From Symbiodinium natans (lineage: Eukaryota; Sar; Dinophyceae; Suessiales; Symbiodiniaceae): a DNA stretch of 64,000 nt. A program made the translations under genes and the position numbers. Every line of letters starts with the position of its first letter. The stretch's first letter is position 1. Under the pieces are notes generated by a model. It made no database searches. It was given only the letters and a program-made list of their open reading frames with translations, and had not been told where the DNA came from. Below are positions 1 to 10,532 of the stretch, one piece after another. The DNA lies in NCBI GenBank assembly GCA_905221605.1, contig CAJNDS010002637.1, positions 1-64,000 of the forward strand, written 5' to 3'.

Positions 1-110
1 TTTCACTTGAACCCACAGCCCCTTCGGGTGGCTACGCCTCGCAGCGTGCAGACGAAAGTTCCTGTCTGGCTCAAGGTTTCGGCTCAACCCCGGTGGGGTG
101 CTCAGGTAGA
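1..110 (+). repeat. Delimiter repeat, copy 1
   Basis: Starts TTTCACTTGAACCCACAGCC and ends CCCCGGTGGGGTGCTCAGG followed by TAG. Its left half contains the hairpin AGCC-CC-TTCG-GG-T-GGCT (4-bp stem, 2-bp stem, TTCG loop, bulged T on the 3' side). Its right half contains ACCCC-GGT-GGGGT inside an ACCTG/CAGGT closing pair. The window begins inside or at the edge of this copy. Confidence 0.85.
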
Positions 111-2142
111 GAGCGTCTTTAGTGCCGTGTGGCTGGCCCTGGGGCTGTAACTAAGGGTAGGTTCCGTTTTGAGGCCCGGGCAAAACTGTGTTTGCTCGTA
201 GGCCGGCTGACCGGCTAAGCTGTCATAGAGCGGCGGCCCGCCAACTGCTGCCGTCGACGAAGGGCGTGAGTGCACAGTTCTCGGCCTCGCTTCGCTAGAG
301 GGAAGCTTTTCGTCCTCGCGTTGCTGAGGGAAACTTGGACTACAGTTATGCTCTGGGTTCACAGTGTGAGAGTATGCAGTACTCGAACATTTGCGTGAGC
401 GGGTGACGCTAGATGTTGCTCACCAGAGATTACTGCTGTCTCTGGGCCTGAGCAAAACCACCGACCCTATTTGGATTGGCGGGGCTGGCTGAAGGTAGCC
501 GAGTTTGGGGTCCTCGCTACACGTGTGTGGAAAACAAGGTGAGACCGAACCCAAACGGGGGAAAACCGGCCAGGCACGCAGGCCCAGACAGTGCGGGCCA
601 ACGTCGCAACTTGCAAGCGGCAATTCCTTGCAGTGGTTGACAGGAGTGGTCCCGAAACAATTAGCGGTGTGGCTCAGAGCCCAGCTTGAGTTTTCGGGGA
701 CGGCAAGCCTGAGCCCAAAACAGGATTTTCTTCGCAGGTAGAATCAGGTAGAAAAGATTTGGCCCAACCCTGGTGGATCTGCCTGGACACAAATAGCCAG
801 AGGCATCAGTGTCGTAAAGCTCATTGACTGGTGCTACTGAGAAACCGTTGCCAAATAACTTGCAGTAGGACTGTGGTGCGGCGCAGTGCAAGTTGAAGAG
901 CAGCTGTTGGTGGCTGCTCCCCGGAAAACCAATAGTCCAAGAAAGCCTCCTTCGGCCTCGCTCCGTGCTGAGGGTTTGTAAGGGTTGGTATTGGCCGGAA
1001 AGGATTCAGATGGAGGTTACCCGATCTTCGCGCTTTTCCCATCTGAAGGCAACAAATGGTAATCAGCCTGCTGGACATGGCAGGCCTGCTTTTGTTTACA
1101 TCCACGTCTCCTGCAAGGGCTGGGGTCTGTCCGTGCACACAGACAAGGCGGAACCTTGCGGATGTTTAGGTCCTCGCGGCACGGCCGCTGGAGGTTGTTT
1201 GAAGATGTTGGCTCTCACTGTCTGGTGAGTGGTTTGTATGGGCACTTGCTGGGGCAAGGCGGCTCTGGCGTCTGAGGATGGTACATGTGCTGGCTGCTGA
1301 GTACGGGCCACCGAAAGAGACCTGTTGTAAGACAAGCGATGAAAGGAGCCGAACTCCTAAACTCTAGGACAGGCTAGCTCACGCGGACGCCACGCAGAGT
1401 ATGTGTTACTATCTTCGGATGTTGGAGCCAAATTGTCTCGCCGTGTGACGTGAGATGTGGTGTTTGGTCTCGGCCTCAAGCACTGGAAGGCCTACAAAAC
1501 AAATCCGAATGAAACTGTGGTCCTAAGACACGCGGAGCAGCTGCTAATACGTGGCACCGCGGGGGTCACATAGAGATAGAGGGCTTGCCAGCAAGGGAAC
1601 TCTGTCTAGAGATAGCCCTGGCTCAGTGAGGAGCTGAGGGCCTGGCTGCGCTGATGCAGCGGAATGGTTGTTCGGCCTCGCCTCCGCTGAGGGAACAACA
1701 GTAATGCTTCTCTGCAGTGTCGGTCCGGGTTAGTAAGAGCGAGAACACCGGGACCTCGAGCTGCAGTTTACCATGAAGCAACCGCGTGAGATGCATTATT
1801 GGTCAACTGGTGAGTAAGAGCGAGAAAGCCAGGGTGACGCTACTTTGGGGGAGACTGCAAGGCACGGTTAGTAAGTGCGAGAAAGCCGGAGCTGCGGACG
1901 AACCTGGAGTAGCATTCTTTCATACCTCACGTGTTTCACTTTGCGGCCTCGCATGCGTTGAGGGAATATGCCTCGAACAGAACATCCAGTGCTGAGTGGG
2001 GATTGCCAAACTTACGGAGGCTGATGCCACAACAAGTGCCTCAACAGCAATGCATGCGGAGGGCAAAGTTCGGCCTCGCGAGTGCTGAGGGTTGCAGCTG
2101 AGAGAGGGCCTAGCTGAGAACGCAACACCTCAAGCGAGGTAA
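111..2142 (+). repeat. Non-coding module A1, copy 1
   Basis: About 2.0 kb with no convincing protein: the open frames are short, change between copies and lack motifs. It carries family-1 hairpins near 283-330, 951-974, 1669-1693, 1940-1964 and 2068-2091, and family-2 loops near 1732, 1813 and 1870. Compared with copies 2 and 3, the stretch of about 340-720 is scrambled by many single-base insertions, and one hairpin near 395 is destroyed. The right end is GCGAGGTAAT, where it meets A2 directly. Confidence 0.75.
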
Positions 2143-3531
2143 TTGGAGACTCTGGAAGCAATGCATGCAGCTTGGACGGCTGATGCTACTGGGCGCAAAG
2201 CGGTAAAGCAGCTTGAAGCATAGACTCCGCGGTGCCGGTGTGTCGGAGCAATTGATAGGTACAACCGCAGCCCAGCAGAGCTCAATCAAACAAAGCAACA
2301 TTCGGCCTCGACTTGGTCTGAGGGAATGTGAGCTATAAAGAGCAAACTCCAGAATATGGATGAGGGACACTGGCCAGGCATGGAGGCCAGCAAAGGGCAG
2401 GAACCAGCATGCACTGGAAAAGCCTCGAGTCCCAATGGCAGTGAACTTTGTGGTGAGGAATACGTCGACTGGTAAGTAAGTGCGAGAAAGCCAGGGCGAT
2501 TCTGGGGAGAACAGCAAGGCACGGTTAGTAAGTGCGAGAACACCGGAGCTGCTGAGAACCCTGGATTAGCCGGGACGTACTCCGTGGAGGATTCGTTGTC
2601 ACTGCTTTCAGAAATGCCCACAAGGACCAAGCATGCAGCTAACCCGTGGTCGCAGAGTGGGCCTCACTTCGGTTGAGGGAAATCGACTCCCAAGTGAGAG
2701 TATGGAGTTTTGGTGGCAAACAAGAGAGCCAGCCGACTGTCTTTGGAACAATGGCTACGGCTGGATTGGAGACTGTCAAGTCTCACAATGGATAGCGGCC
2801 TCGTACATAATATCCTCACAGGCAGGGTGGGTTTGACCTGGTAGTCGGCACCTTGCCCGGCCCCCTGTCAGGCGCCTGTACCGGCCACCTGTTGAAGGTG
2901 TGTGGCGTGGGGTCACCGGTGCGTAGCGGCGATTTCGGTCGCTTAGCGTCCTCCAGCCTAAAAAGGGGTATGTTTGGGCAGGTACTTCACCTGTTCCTCC
3001 TGCTTGGCTCGTGTTGGAGATGTGTGAATCGAGGGCATGGATCCGTCAAGGTGAGATGACGAGAAAGTGCAGAATGGCCTCAATCAATATGGAACGGTCT
3101 ATGTATGGGGATTGACCACCCCGCCGGTAGAGGGATAGCGGCCTCTGAGAATCGGAGGGCATGGATCACCTCCCGGCAAAAGCCACAGGAAGTATGCCCT
3201 GTGCATGCAAGAGGCAGCCACCGTAACCAGAGTCCATGAAGCCTTGGGCCATGACCTGGTTTGAAGACATGTCCGGCCTCACTACGGTTGAGGGGTGGAT
3301 GGAAGCACTCAGGACATGCAATGAGGCTCGTAGAACGAGCATCTGGGTCTAAAGGAATGACCTCCATTCGGTGAGGGATAGCGGCCTCCACGAACGAGGG
3401 CATGGATCGCCTCCCGAATAGACAACACAGAGAATGTGCAAGCATACAGGCAATTTGCCTTGGCCAAAGTCTTCAAGCCAATGGCAACGACTTGGTCAAA
3501 AGGACATTCCGGCCTCACTTCGGTTGAGGGT
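281..3531 (+). repeat. Family-1 bulged-T hairpins in modules A1/A2, copy 1
   Basis: Typical members are CGGCCTC-GC-...-GC-T-GAGGG (951-974, 1669-1693, 2068-2091), CCTC-AC-TTCG-GT-T-GAGG (2656-2681 and 3506-3531), CCTC-AC-TACG-GT-T-GAGG (about 3273-3293), and CCTC-GACTTGGTC-T-GAGG (about 2303-2325). Lower stem and bulged T are constant. The upper stem changes GC/GC to AC/GT to GAC/GTC with both sides changing together. Degenerate members lie near 1480, 3142 and 3384. The same positions recur in the other copies of A1 and A2. Confidence 0.8.
1721..1893 (+). repeat. Three family-2 hairpins (AGTAAGWGCGAGAA loop)
   Basis: Loops begin near 1732, 1813 and 1870. Flanking arms differ but pair: CTGGT/GCCAG for the second, CGGTT/AGCCG for the third, and CCGG...CCGG with a bulge for the first. 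The loop is invariant except A/T at one site. The AGTA and GAA parts resemble the two strands of the loop-E (sarcin-ricin) RNA motif, which is inference. Repeated in the other A1 copies near 5316-5475 and 12760-12920. Confidence 0.75.
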
Positions 3532-3611
3532 AGCGGTACGTCAAAACCGAGGACAAGGAATGAGAGGGGGAACTTACCGGCAGTTTCACCCCACAGTTTT
3601 AGTAAGTTTTG
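2143..3611 (+). repeat. Non-coding module A2, copy 1
   Basis: About 1.47 kb, nearly identical to 7128-8597. No credible protein. It holds two family-2 loops (near 2475 and 2527) and several family-1 hairpins with AC/GT upper stems (2656, 3265, 3506), plus degenerate ones near 3142 and 3384. In this copy it follows A1 directly; in the second copy a 1.4-kb module X separates the two. Confidence 0.75.
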
Positions 3612-3722
3612 TTTCACTTGAACCCACAGCCCCTTCGGGTGGCTACGCCTCGCAGCGTGCAGACGTAAAATTCACCTGGCTCAAGGTTTCGGCTCAACCC
3701 CGGTGGGGTGCTCAGGTAGAGA
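3612..3722 (+). repeat. Delimiter repeat, copy 2
   Basis: Full-length copy of the element at 1-110, with a TAAAATTCACC version of the middle. It marks the junction of A2 with the second A1. Confidence 0.85.
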
Positions 3723-5731
3723 GCGTCTTTAGTGCCGTTGTGGCTGGCCCTGGGGCTTGTAACTAAGGGTAGGTTCCGTTTTGAGGCCCTGGCAAAACTG
3801 TGTTTGCTCGTAGGCCGGCTGACCGGCTAAGCTGTCATAGAGCGGCGGCCCGCCAACTGCTGCCGTCGACGAAGGGCGTGAGTGCACAGTTTTCGGCCTC
3901 GCTTCGCTGGAGGGAAGCTTTTCGTCCTCGCGTTGCTGAGGGAACCTTGTGACCTACAGTCTGCTCTGGGTCACAGTGAGAGTTGCAGCCTCGCTTTGCT
4001 TGAGGGGTGACGCTAGCCTGTTGCTCACCAGAGATTCCTGCTGTCTCTGGGTGAGCAAAACCCACCGACCCTCATTTGGATTGAGGGCTGTGCTGAAGGT
4101 GAGTTTGGGTTCCTCGCTCACTTGTGTGGAAAACGAAGGTGAGACCGAAACACGGGGGAAAACGGCCAGGCACGCTGCAGACAGTGCAGGCCAACGTCGC
4201 ACTGCAAGCGGCATCCTTGCAGTGGCGACAGGAGTGTCCCGAACAATTGCGGTGTGCTCGAGCCCAAGCTTGCAGGTGTTCGGGGATCTGCAAGCTGAGC
4301 ACAACAGGATTTTCTTCGCAGGTAGAATCAGGTAGAAAAGATTTGGCCCAACCCTGGTGGATCTGCCTGGACACAAATAACCAGAGGCATCAGTGTCGTA
4401 AAGCTCATTGACTGGTGCTACTGAGAAACCGTTGCCAAAGAACTTGCAGTAGGACTGTGGTGCGGCGCAGTGCAAGTTGACGAGCAGCTGTTGGTGGCTG
4501 CTCCCCGGAAAACCAATAGTCCAAGAAGCCTCCTTCGGCCTCGCTCCGTGCTGAGGGTTTGTAAGGGTTGGTATTGGCCGGAAAGGATTCAGGTGGAGGT
4601 TACCCGATCTTCGCGCTTTTCCCATCTGAAGGCAACCAATGGTAATCAGCCTGCTGGACATGGCAGGCCTGCTTTTGTTTACATCCACGTCTCCTGCAAG
4701 GGCTGGGGTCTGTCCGTGCACACAGACAAGGCGGAACCTTGCAGATGTTTAGGTCCTCGCGGCACGGCCGCTGGAGGTTGTTTGAAGATGTTGGCTCTCA
4801 CTATCTGGTGAGTGGTTTGAATGGGCACTTGCTGGGGCAAGGCGGCTCTGGCGTCTGAGGATGGTACATGTGCTGGCTGCTGAGTACGGGCCACCGAAAG
4901 AGACCTGTGGTAAGACAAGCGATGAAAGGAGCCGAACTCCTAAACTCTAGGACAGGCTAGCTCACGCGGACGCCACGCAGAGTATGTGTCACTATCTTCA
5001 GATGTTGGAGCCAAATTGCCTAGCCTTGTGACGTGAGATGTGGTGTTTGGATTCGGCCTCAAGCACTGGAAGGCCTACAACAACAAATCCGAATGAAAAC
5101 TGTGGTCCTAAGACACGCGGAGCAGCTGCTTATACGTGGCACCGCGGGGGTCACATAGAGATAGAGGGCTTGCCAGCAAGGGAACTCTGTCTAGAGAGAG
5201 CCCTGGCTCAGTGAGGAGCTGAGGGCCTGGCTGCGCAGATGCAGCGGAATGGTTGTTCGGCCTCGCCTCCGCTGAGGGAACAACAGTCAATGCTTCTCTG
5301 CAGTATCGGTCCGGGTTAGTAAGAGCGAGAACGCCGGGACCTCGAGCTGCAGTTTTACCATGAAGCAACCGCGTGAGATGCATTATTGGTCAACTGGTGA
5401 GTAAGAGCGAGAAAGCCAGGGTGACGCTACTTTGGGGGAGGCTGCAAGGCACGGTTAGTAAGTGCGAGAAAGCCGGAGCTGCGGACGAACCTGGAGTAGC
5501 AGTCTTTCATACCTCACGTGTTTCACTTTGCGGCCTCGCATGCGCTGAGGAAATATGCCTCGAACAGAACATCCAGTGCTGAGTGAGGATTGCCAAACTT
5601 ACGGAGGCTGATGCCACAACAAGTGCCTCAACAGCAATGCATGCGGAGGGCAAAGTTCGGCCTCGCGAGTGCTGAGGGTTGCAGCTGAGAGAGGGCCTAG
5701 CTGAGAACGCAACACCTCAAGCGAGGTAATT
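3723..5731 (+). repeat. Non-coding module A1, copy 2
   Basis: Near-identical to 11161-13175 and to 111-2142 outside the 340-720 patch. It retains the hairpin CAGCCTC-GC-TTTGC-T-TGAGGG near 3987 that copy 1 has lost. It ends at GCGAGGTAAT and is followed by TTTTTAGTTTAGTTTCACC and a delimiter rather than by A2. Confidence 0.75.
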
Positions 5732-5746
5732 TTTAGTTTAGTTTCA

Positions 5747-5852
5747 CCTTGACCAACGGCCCCTTCGGGTGGCTACGCCTCGCAGCGTGCAGACGTAAAA
5801 TTCCTGTCTGGCTCAAGTCTCGGCTCAACCCCGGTGGGGTGCGCAGGTAGTG
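5747..5852 (+). repeat. Delimiter repeat, copy 3 (variant left end)
   Basis: The left end reads TTTCACCTTGACCAACGGCC instead of the ACCCACAGCC version. The TTCG hairpin is kept, its outer A-T pair now G-T, which still pairs in RNA. The same variant occurs at 13190. Confidence 0.8.
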
Positions 5853-5959
5853 AGCTGTTCGGTGGCCTGGAGGCTGTACCTAAGGGTGGGCTCCAACAGG
5901 ACTCAAACCGAAACCACTGTGTTTGCTCGGTAGTTCTGCCAGCCACATAGCTGCCTGTG

Positions 5960-6098
5960 TACGGCCTCGCCGAGTGCTGAGGGAACTTTCGACCTCGCTG
6001 CTGAGGGTGTTGTCGGCCTCGCATAAGCTGAGGATTGTGGAAAGTCTTCGGCCTCGCTCGGAGGGACAACATAGTTCGGCCTCACCACGGTTGAGGGA
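5960..6098 (+). repeat. 5' cluster of family-1 hairpins in module X
   Basis: Five members follow one another with about 5-15 bases between them, with upper parts GCCGAGTGC, GCTGC, GCATAAGC, GCTC and ACCACGGT. The fourth lacks the bulged T. Confidence 0.75.
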
Positions 6099-6313
6099 AA
6101 CACCTCCTGGAACTGAGGTGCAAGAAGATAGCAGACCTGTGCGAGCGAAGAGGGTTCCGAGGCCTTAACTTCCTTTGTTGGAACAGGGCCCCGTCTCAAC
6201 CGCAGATTTCCGCTCGTGGGCTATCGGCGACCAGAGTGGCCGTCCACAGTGCCCTGGACAGTGTGCCACACGCCAAAGAGACTTGCTGCAAGGCAGACGG
6301 AGAGCGACGGACC

Positions 6314-6706
6314 ATGCCGGCAATTGCGTGCTGTGTATTTGCATGGTCACACCAGGGGCGTCGTGAAGGGCTTTTCCTGGAACTGTCGCAGTCATATCGT
6401 ATCCACTTTGTCCGTCGCACCAGGAGAGGCAACATAGCCTGGGGCAGCTGTGGGAATTGGAATGTCCAAAGAAGCCTGAATGCAGCTAACCTCCACCTGC
6501 AGCTCCGGGATTTCCGATGCTGTGAGGATGCGAGGCTTTGGAACATCGATTTCTATGTCGATCCCACAAACCCATCCCTGATGATTGATGGCAGCGGACG
6601 TGAAATCAGGTACCTGGGTAGGCTGGTGATTATGGTGTATGGCCCTGATGTGTCGAGAAGGATGCTGGCCTTGTCGGAAGATGATGAGGAATGGATGCTC
6701 CTTTGA
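6314..6706 (+). CDS. Small protein of module X, paralogue of the module Y protein
   Basis: First ATG in an open frame that runs from about 6236 to a TGA at 6706 (130 aa from this ATG). Family not recognised. It aligns by eye with the middle of the module Y protein: FAWSHQGRREG with FRWHHKGRKEW, GSCGNWN with GPCGQWR, and a following region ending DGSGREI with EDGRRIEL. The aligned region starts close to this ATG, so a longer N-terminus may have been lost. The two CxxC pairs of the Y protein are not kept: the first becomes CC, the second is absent. The C-terminus is short and acidic. Hairpin clusters flank it. It may be a diverged active copy or a decaying one. Confidence 0.5.
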   Translation: MPAIACCVFAWSHQGRREGLFLELSQSYRIHFVRRTRRGNIAWGSCGNWNVQRSLNAANLHLQLRDFRCCEDARLWNIDFYVDPTNPSLMIDGSGREIRYLGRLVIMVYGPDVSRRMLALSEDDEEWMLL

Positions 6707-6912
6707 GGTGATGAAACGTCGCCGGCCAGTAACCAGGCAAGTGGAAGTGGATTGAATTGCGAGCACAGCCTCGCCATTAAGGGCCATGTGAGGGCAAACC
6801 CGAATGCAGGCTTAGCTTGCCGGAATGAGGGTGATCAACATACCCTCGCAGCACAATGCTTTCAGAACCCGTGAAACCAGCGGAGATGCCATGTGAGGCT
6901 ATGCAAGGGCAG

Positions 6913-7071
6913 TTTCGGCCTCGCTATGCTGGAGTAAAGGTTCGGCCTCGCCTCGGCTGAGGGAATGGATGGTTCGGCCTCGCCAAGGCTGAGGGAACAA
7001 CAGAAGGGTTGCGAAAACGCCTCGCTGATGAAGAAGGTGCATGATGTTCCGGCCTCGCATCAGCTGAGGGA
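6913..7071 (+). repeat. 3' cluster of family-1 hairpins in module X
   Basis: Four hairpins with upper parts GCTATGC, GCCTCGGC, GCCAAGGC and GCATCAGC. The third forms GCC-AA-GGC and the fourth GC-ATCA-GC, showing paired changes above the fixed CCTC/GAGG stem. Confidence 0.75.
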
Positions 7072-7127
7072 AGAATGATGGAATGGGCAGGCCGGGCACT
7101 TATTGGTCTGCCGGAATTGAGTCTGGG

Positions 7128-8597
7128 AGACTCTGGAAGCACTGCATGCAGCTTGGACGGCTGATGCTACTGGGCGCAAAGCGGTAAAGCAGCTTGAAGC
7201 ATAGACTCCGCGGTGCCGGTGTGTCGGAGCAATTGATAGGTACAACCGCAGCCCAGCAGTGCTCAATCAAACAATGCAACATTCGGCCTCGACTTTGGTC
7301 TGAGGGAATGTGAGCTATAAAGAGCAAACTCCAGAATATGGATGAGGGACACTGGCCAGGCATGGAGGCCAGCAAAGGGCAGGTACCAGCATTGCACTGG
7401 AGAAGCCTCGAGTCCCAATGGCAGTGAACTTTGTGGTGAGGAATACGTCGACTGGTAAGTAAGTGCGAGAAAGCCAGGGCGATTCTGGGGAGAACAGCAA
7501 GGCACGGTTAGTAAGTGCGAGAACACCGGAGCTGCTGAGAACCCTGGATTAGCCGGGACGTACTCCGTGGAGGATTCGTTGTCACTGCTTTCAGAAATGC
7601 CCACAAGGACCAAGCATGCAGCTAAACCCGTGGTCGCAGAGTGGGCCTCACTTCGGTTGAGGGTAATCGACTCCCAAGTGAGAGTATGGAGTTTTGGTGG
7701 CAAACAAGAGAGCCAGCCGACTGTCTTTGGAACAATGGCTACGGCTGGATTGGAGAATGTCAAGTCTCACAATGGATAGCGGCCTCGTACATAATATCCT
7801 CACAGGCAGGGTGGGTTTGACCTGGTAGTCGGCACCTTGCCCGGCCCCCTGTCAGGCGCCTGTACCGGCCACCTGTTGAAGGTGTGTGGCGTGGGGTCAC
7901 CGGTGCGTAGCGGCGATTTCGGTCGCTTAGCGTCCTCCAGCCTAAAAAGGGGTATGTTTGGGCAGGTACTTCACCTGTTCCTCCTGCTTGGCTCGTGTTG
8001 GAGATGTGTGAATCGAGGGCATGGATCCGTCAAGGTGAGATGACGAGAAAGTGCAGAATTGGGCCTCAATCAATATGGAACGGTCTATGGGGATTGACCA
8101 CCCCGCTGGTAGAGGGATAGCGGCCTCTGAGAATCGGAGGGCATGGATCACCTCCCGGCAAAAGCCACAGGAAGTATGCCCTGTGCATGCAAGAGGCAGC
8201 CACCGTAACCAGAGTCCATGAAGCCTCGGGCCATGACCTGGTTTGAAGACATGTCCGGCCTCACTACGGTTGAGGGGTGTGGATGGAAGCACTCAGGACA
8301 TGCAATGAGACTCGTAGAACGAGCATCTGGGTCTACAGGAATTGACCTCCATTCGGTTGAGGGATAGCGGCCTCCACGAACGAGGGCATGGATCACCTCC
8401 CGAATAGACAACACAGAGAATGTGCAAGCATACAGGCAATTTGCCTTGGCCAAAGTCTTCAAGCCAATGGCAACGACTTGGTCAAAACGACATTCCGGCC
8501 TCACTTCGGTTGAGGGTAGCGGTACGTCAAAACCGAGGACAAGGAATGAGAGGGGGAACTTACCGGCAGTTTCACCCCACAGTTTTAGTAAGCTTTT
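7128..8597 (+). repeat. Non-coding module A2, copy 2
   Basis: Near-identical to 2143-3611 with scattered one-base differences. Family-2 loops lie near 7456 and 7508. Ends at the delimiter starting 8598. Confidence 0.75.
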
Positions 8598-8706
8598 GTT
8601 TCACTTGAACCCACAGCCCCTTCGGGTGGCTACGCCTCGCAGCGTGCAGACGTAAAATTCACCTGGCTCAAGGTCTCGGCTCAACCCCGGTGGGGTGCAC
8701 AGGTAG
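8598..8706 (+). repeat. Delimiter repeat, copy 4
   Basis: Full-length, almost identical to copy 2, ending GGTGCACAGGTAG. It opens module Y. Confidence 0.85.
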
Positions 8707-8790
8707 CAGAGCGGTAGCTGTGTGAACCAGCCTCGAGTCCCCTAACTGTTTTGGGTACCAGGCCTGCTTTTCACAGCCTTCATTTGAGCC

Positions 8791-9708
8791 ATGTCCAGAG
8801 CACCTGTGCAGTCGAGACCCTCACTGCCAACAAGTGACGGGTTGGAGTCTTCTCACCCAACTTGCGATGCAGAGAGCCAGAAGGAAGGCACGGCCCGACT
8901 GGAGGGCGAAGCAGCCCGGCTTGGGGAACTCTTCCCTTATGCGAGTCCTCTTACAGCCGGCTGTGGAGTTTCTCCAGCTTTGGAAGACCAGGTAAGAAGC
9001 TCGAGCAACCTGGCAAGTGTAGAGCGAACTTGGGCCCATAGAGCCAATTGTGGTCCCAGCCAAAGCAGGACTTTCCACCAAGCACTCTGCTTTCGCTGGC
9101 ATCACAAGGGCCGGAAAGAGTGGCTGCTCCTCTCCGAGGACAGCAGCGTGTATTTTGTTCGCACCAGCAAATCCGGCAAAACAGTCCGAGCCGGACCTTG
9201 TGGGCAATGGAGATGCATGGAAGACCCAGCAGAGCTCCACGGGGGAACGGGAGGCGACCCGCCCGTGCAGTGGCTTCGCCTTTTGAACTTCAATTGCACT
9301 GGCTGTGGTAACATTCCAACCCATAACCTCAACTTCGTGCCTGGTCCTGGGGAAAGGCAACCAGCGATCTTGTATGGAGAGGATGGAAGACGCATCGAGC
9401 TCCAATGTGCCCTTTGTCTTGAAAACTTCCTGGAGTGCACGTGGAGCTGGCCGAGCTTCGATCAAGCAGTCAGGAGACAGGTGTTTCTGGACGATGCCTC
9501 CCTGGCTGACTTGCGTCAGTTAGGTCACCAAGGTACGGAGCCCGTAGAATCTTCGCTGGCGCCGCTGTCTTCTGCAGCCAGCGCACATGGCTGGACCTTC
9601 CTTGAGGAAGGGTGTTCTCAGGATCTAGACTCCCCAGAAGAAGCATGCAGCAGTGAATGGCTTGAGTGTGGCTTTGAAGACTTGGAAGACATCCCCTGGG
9701 AGGTCTGA
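8791..9708 (+). CDS. Module Y protein, 305 aa, unknown zinc-ribbon-like family
   Basis: Starts at an ATG 85 bp after the delimiter and ends with TGA (305 aa). No known family recognised. Residues about 1-90 look low in conserved character. Residues about 95-220 form the conserved block shared with module X (FRWHHKGRKEW, VYFVRTSKSGKT, GPCGQWR). Two CxxC pairs, CTGC near residue 171 and CALC near 211, could bind zinc. The C-terminal 80 residues are acidic, rich in Glu, Asp and Trp, and contain LECGFEDLEDIPWEV. The position beside hairpin-tagged modules suggests a mobile-element protein rather than a host enzyme. A role in nucleic-acid binding is only inference from the CxxC pairs. Confidence 0.6.
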   Translation: MSRAPVQSRPSLPTSDGLESSHPTCDAESQKEGTARLEGEAARLGELFPYASPLTAGCGVSPALEDQVRSSSNLASVERTWAHRANCGPSQSRTFHQALCFRWHHKGRKEWLLLSEDSSVYFVRTSKSGKTVRAGPCGQWRCMEDPAELHGGTGGDPPVQWLRLLNFNCTGCGNIPTHNLNFVPGPGERQPAILYGEDGRRIELQCALCLENFLECTWSWPSFDQAVRRQVFLDDASLADLRQLGHQGTEPVESSLAPLSSAASAHGWTFLEEGCSQDLDSPEEACSSEWLECGFEDLEDIPWEV

Positions 9709-9921
9709 CCTAATACGGCCCCAACCCACTCAAATTGCAGGAGCTATGCCCTGCCAGAATCAAGGGTGAGACTCTCCCCTCCGGAATCCAATGTCATAGA
9801 GGAGACTCTCCTTTTCAAGCAAGGATGTACAAATCAAAGCGAAACTGCTTGCAATGATTGCATAAGGAAGCAGGTTAGAGCGAAAGCAGTTCAGTGCCCA
9901 GTCCCGGCACCCCCTTTTCCA

Positions 9922-9955
9922 TCCAACGGAATAGGTTCGCAGTTGTTCCGTTGGA
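9922..9955 (+). repeat. Perfect inverted repeat
   Basis: TCCAACGGAA at 9922-9931 and TTCCGTTGGA at 9946-9955 are exact reverse complements around a 14-base loop. It lies about 210 bp after the module Y stop codon and could mark a transcript end or a protein-binding site. Confidence 0.7.
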
Positions 9956-10532
9956 CACCCGGCAGGACTGGCCGCCATGATGCGGCCTGTGTTCAGCCTG
10001 ACACCGGTTCGGCACCCTTGCTCGGTCTGTCAAGCAGACCGCTGGACCGGGTTTTCGGGCTCAGGTGCTTGCGGGTACTTTCAGGCCCAACACGGGGTTC
10101 TCGCAAACGCAGCGCACGCACGGAAAACGTCAGTACCGGTCCCTGTAGATCCTCACTGGTTGATGAGGGGAGGGTTGCGCGCTGAGATGTTGAGGAACGG
10201 ACGAGGATCCAAGTACACCGGCAGGTTGAGGCCGAGGGCATGATGCCCTGCATCAGTTTGGGGTTACCCGTGTTTGGCCTTTGAGTATTTCCTTTGCTGT
10301 CCCTGCAGGGTGTGTTGTTTTCTCCTGGTGGTGCAAGCCCAGCCAGGAGGAGCCTAGCGGCAGGCGTTGTTTGTTAGGGACCAAAACCTAGGCTGACGGA
10401 CAGCCTGAGGCACCAGATTGCGGAGGTTAAAGGCTGTGGCTCGGTGCCCGAAAGCCTGCCCAGCTGAGATGCCCAAATCAACCAAGCCCTCCCTGCGTGC
10501 AAGTGGTGTGGGTTCCTCTGGAGCCGCTGAGG

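Larger units (their letters stand above)
5853..7127 (+). mobile_element. Module X: hairpin-rich unit with a small protein frame
   Basis: A 1.3-kb unit inserted between A1 and A2 in the second array copy. It has a 5' cluster of family-1 hairpins (5960-6098), a protein frame (6314-6706) and a 3' hairpin cluster (6913-7071). This layout mirrors the large retroelement (13401-13572 cluster, ORFs, 21320-21471 cluster). The right junction is GGGAGACTCTGG, where A2 resumes. Confidence 0.65.

Noticed and set aside
281-330. CRISPR-like array from regularly repeated hairpins
   Set aside because: Spacing is irregular, there are no unique spacers of constant length, no cas genes, and the setting is eukaryotic.
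111-2142. Proteins in module A1 (for example minus-strand 135-aa and 105-aa frames)
   Set aside because: Frames are not conserved among the three copies and contain hairpin and loop motifs in all phases; better read as non-coding.
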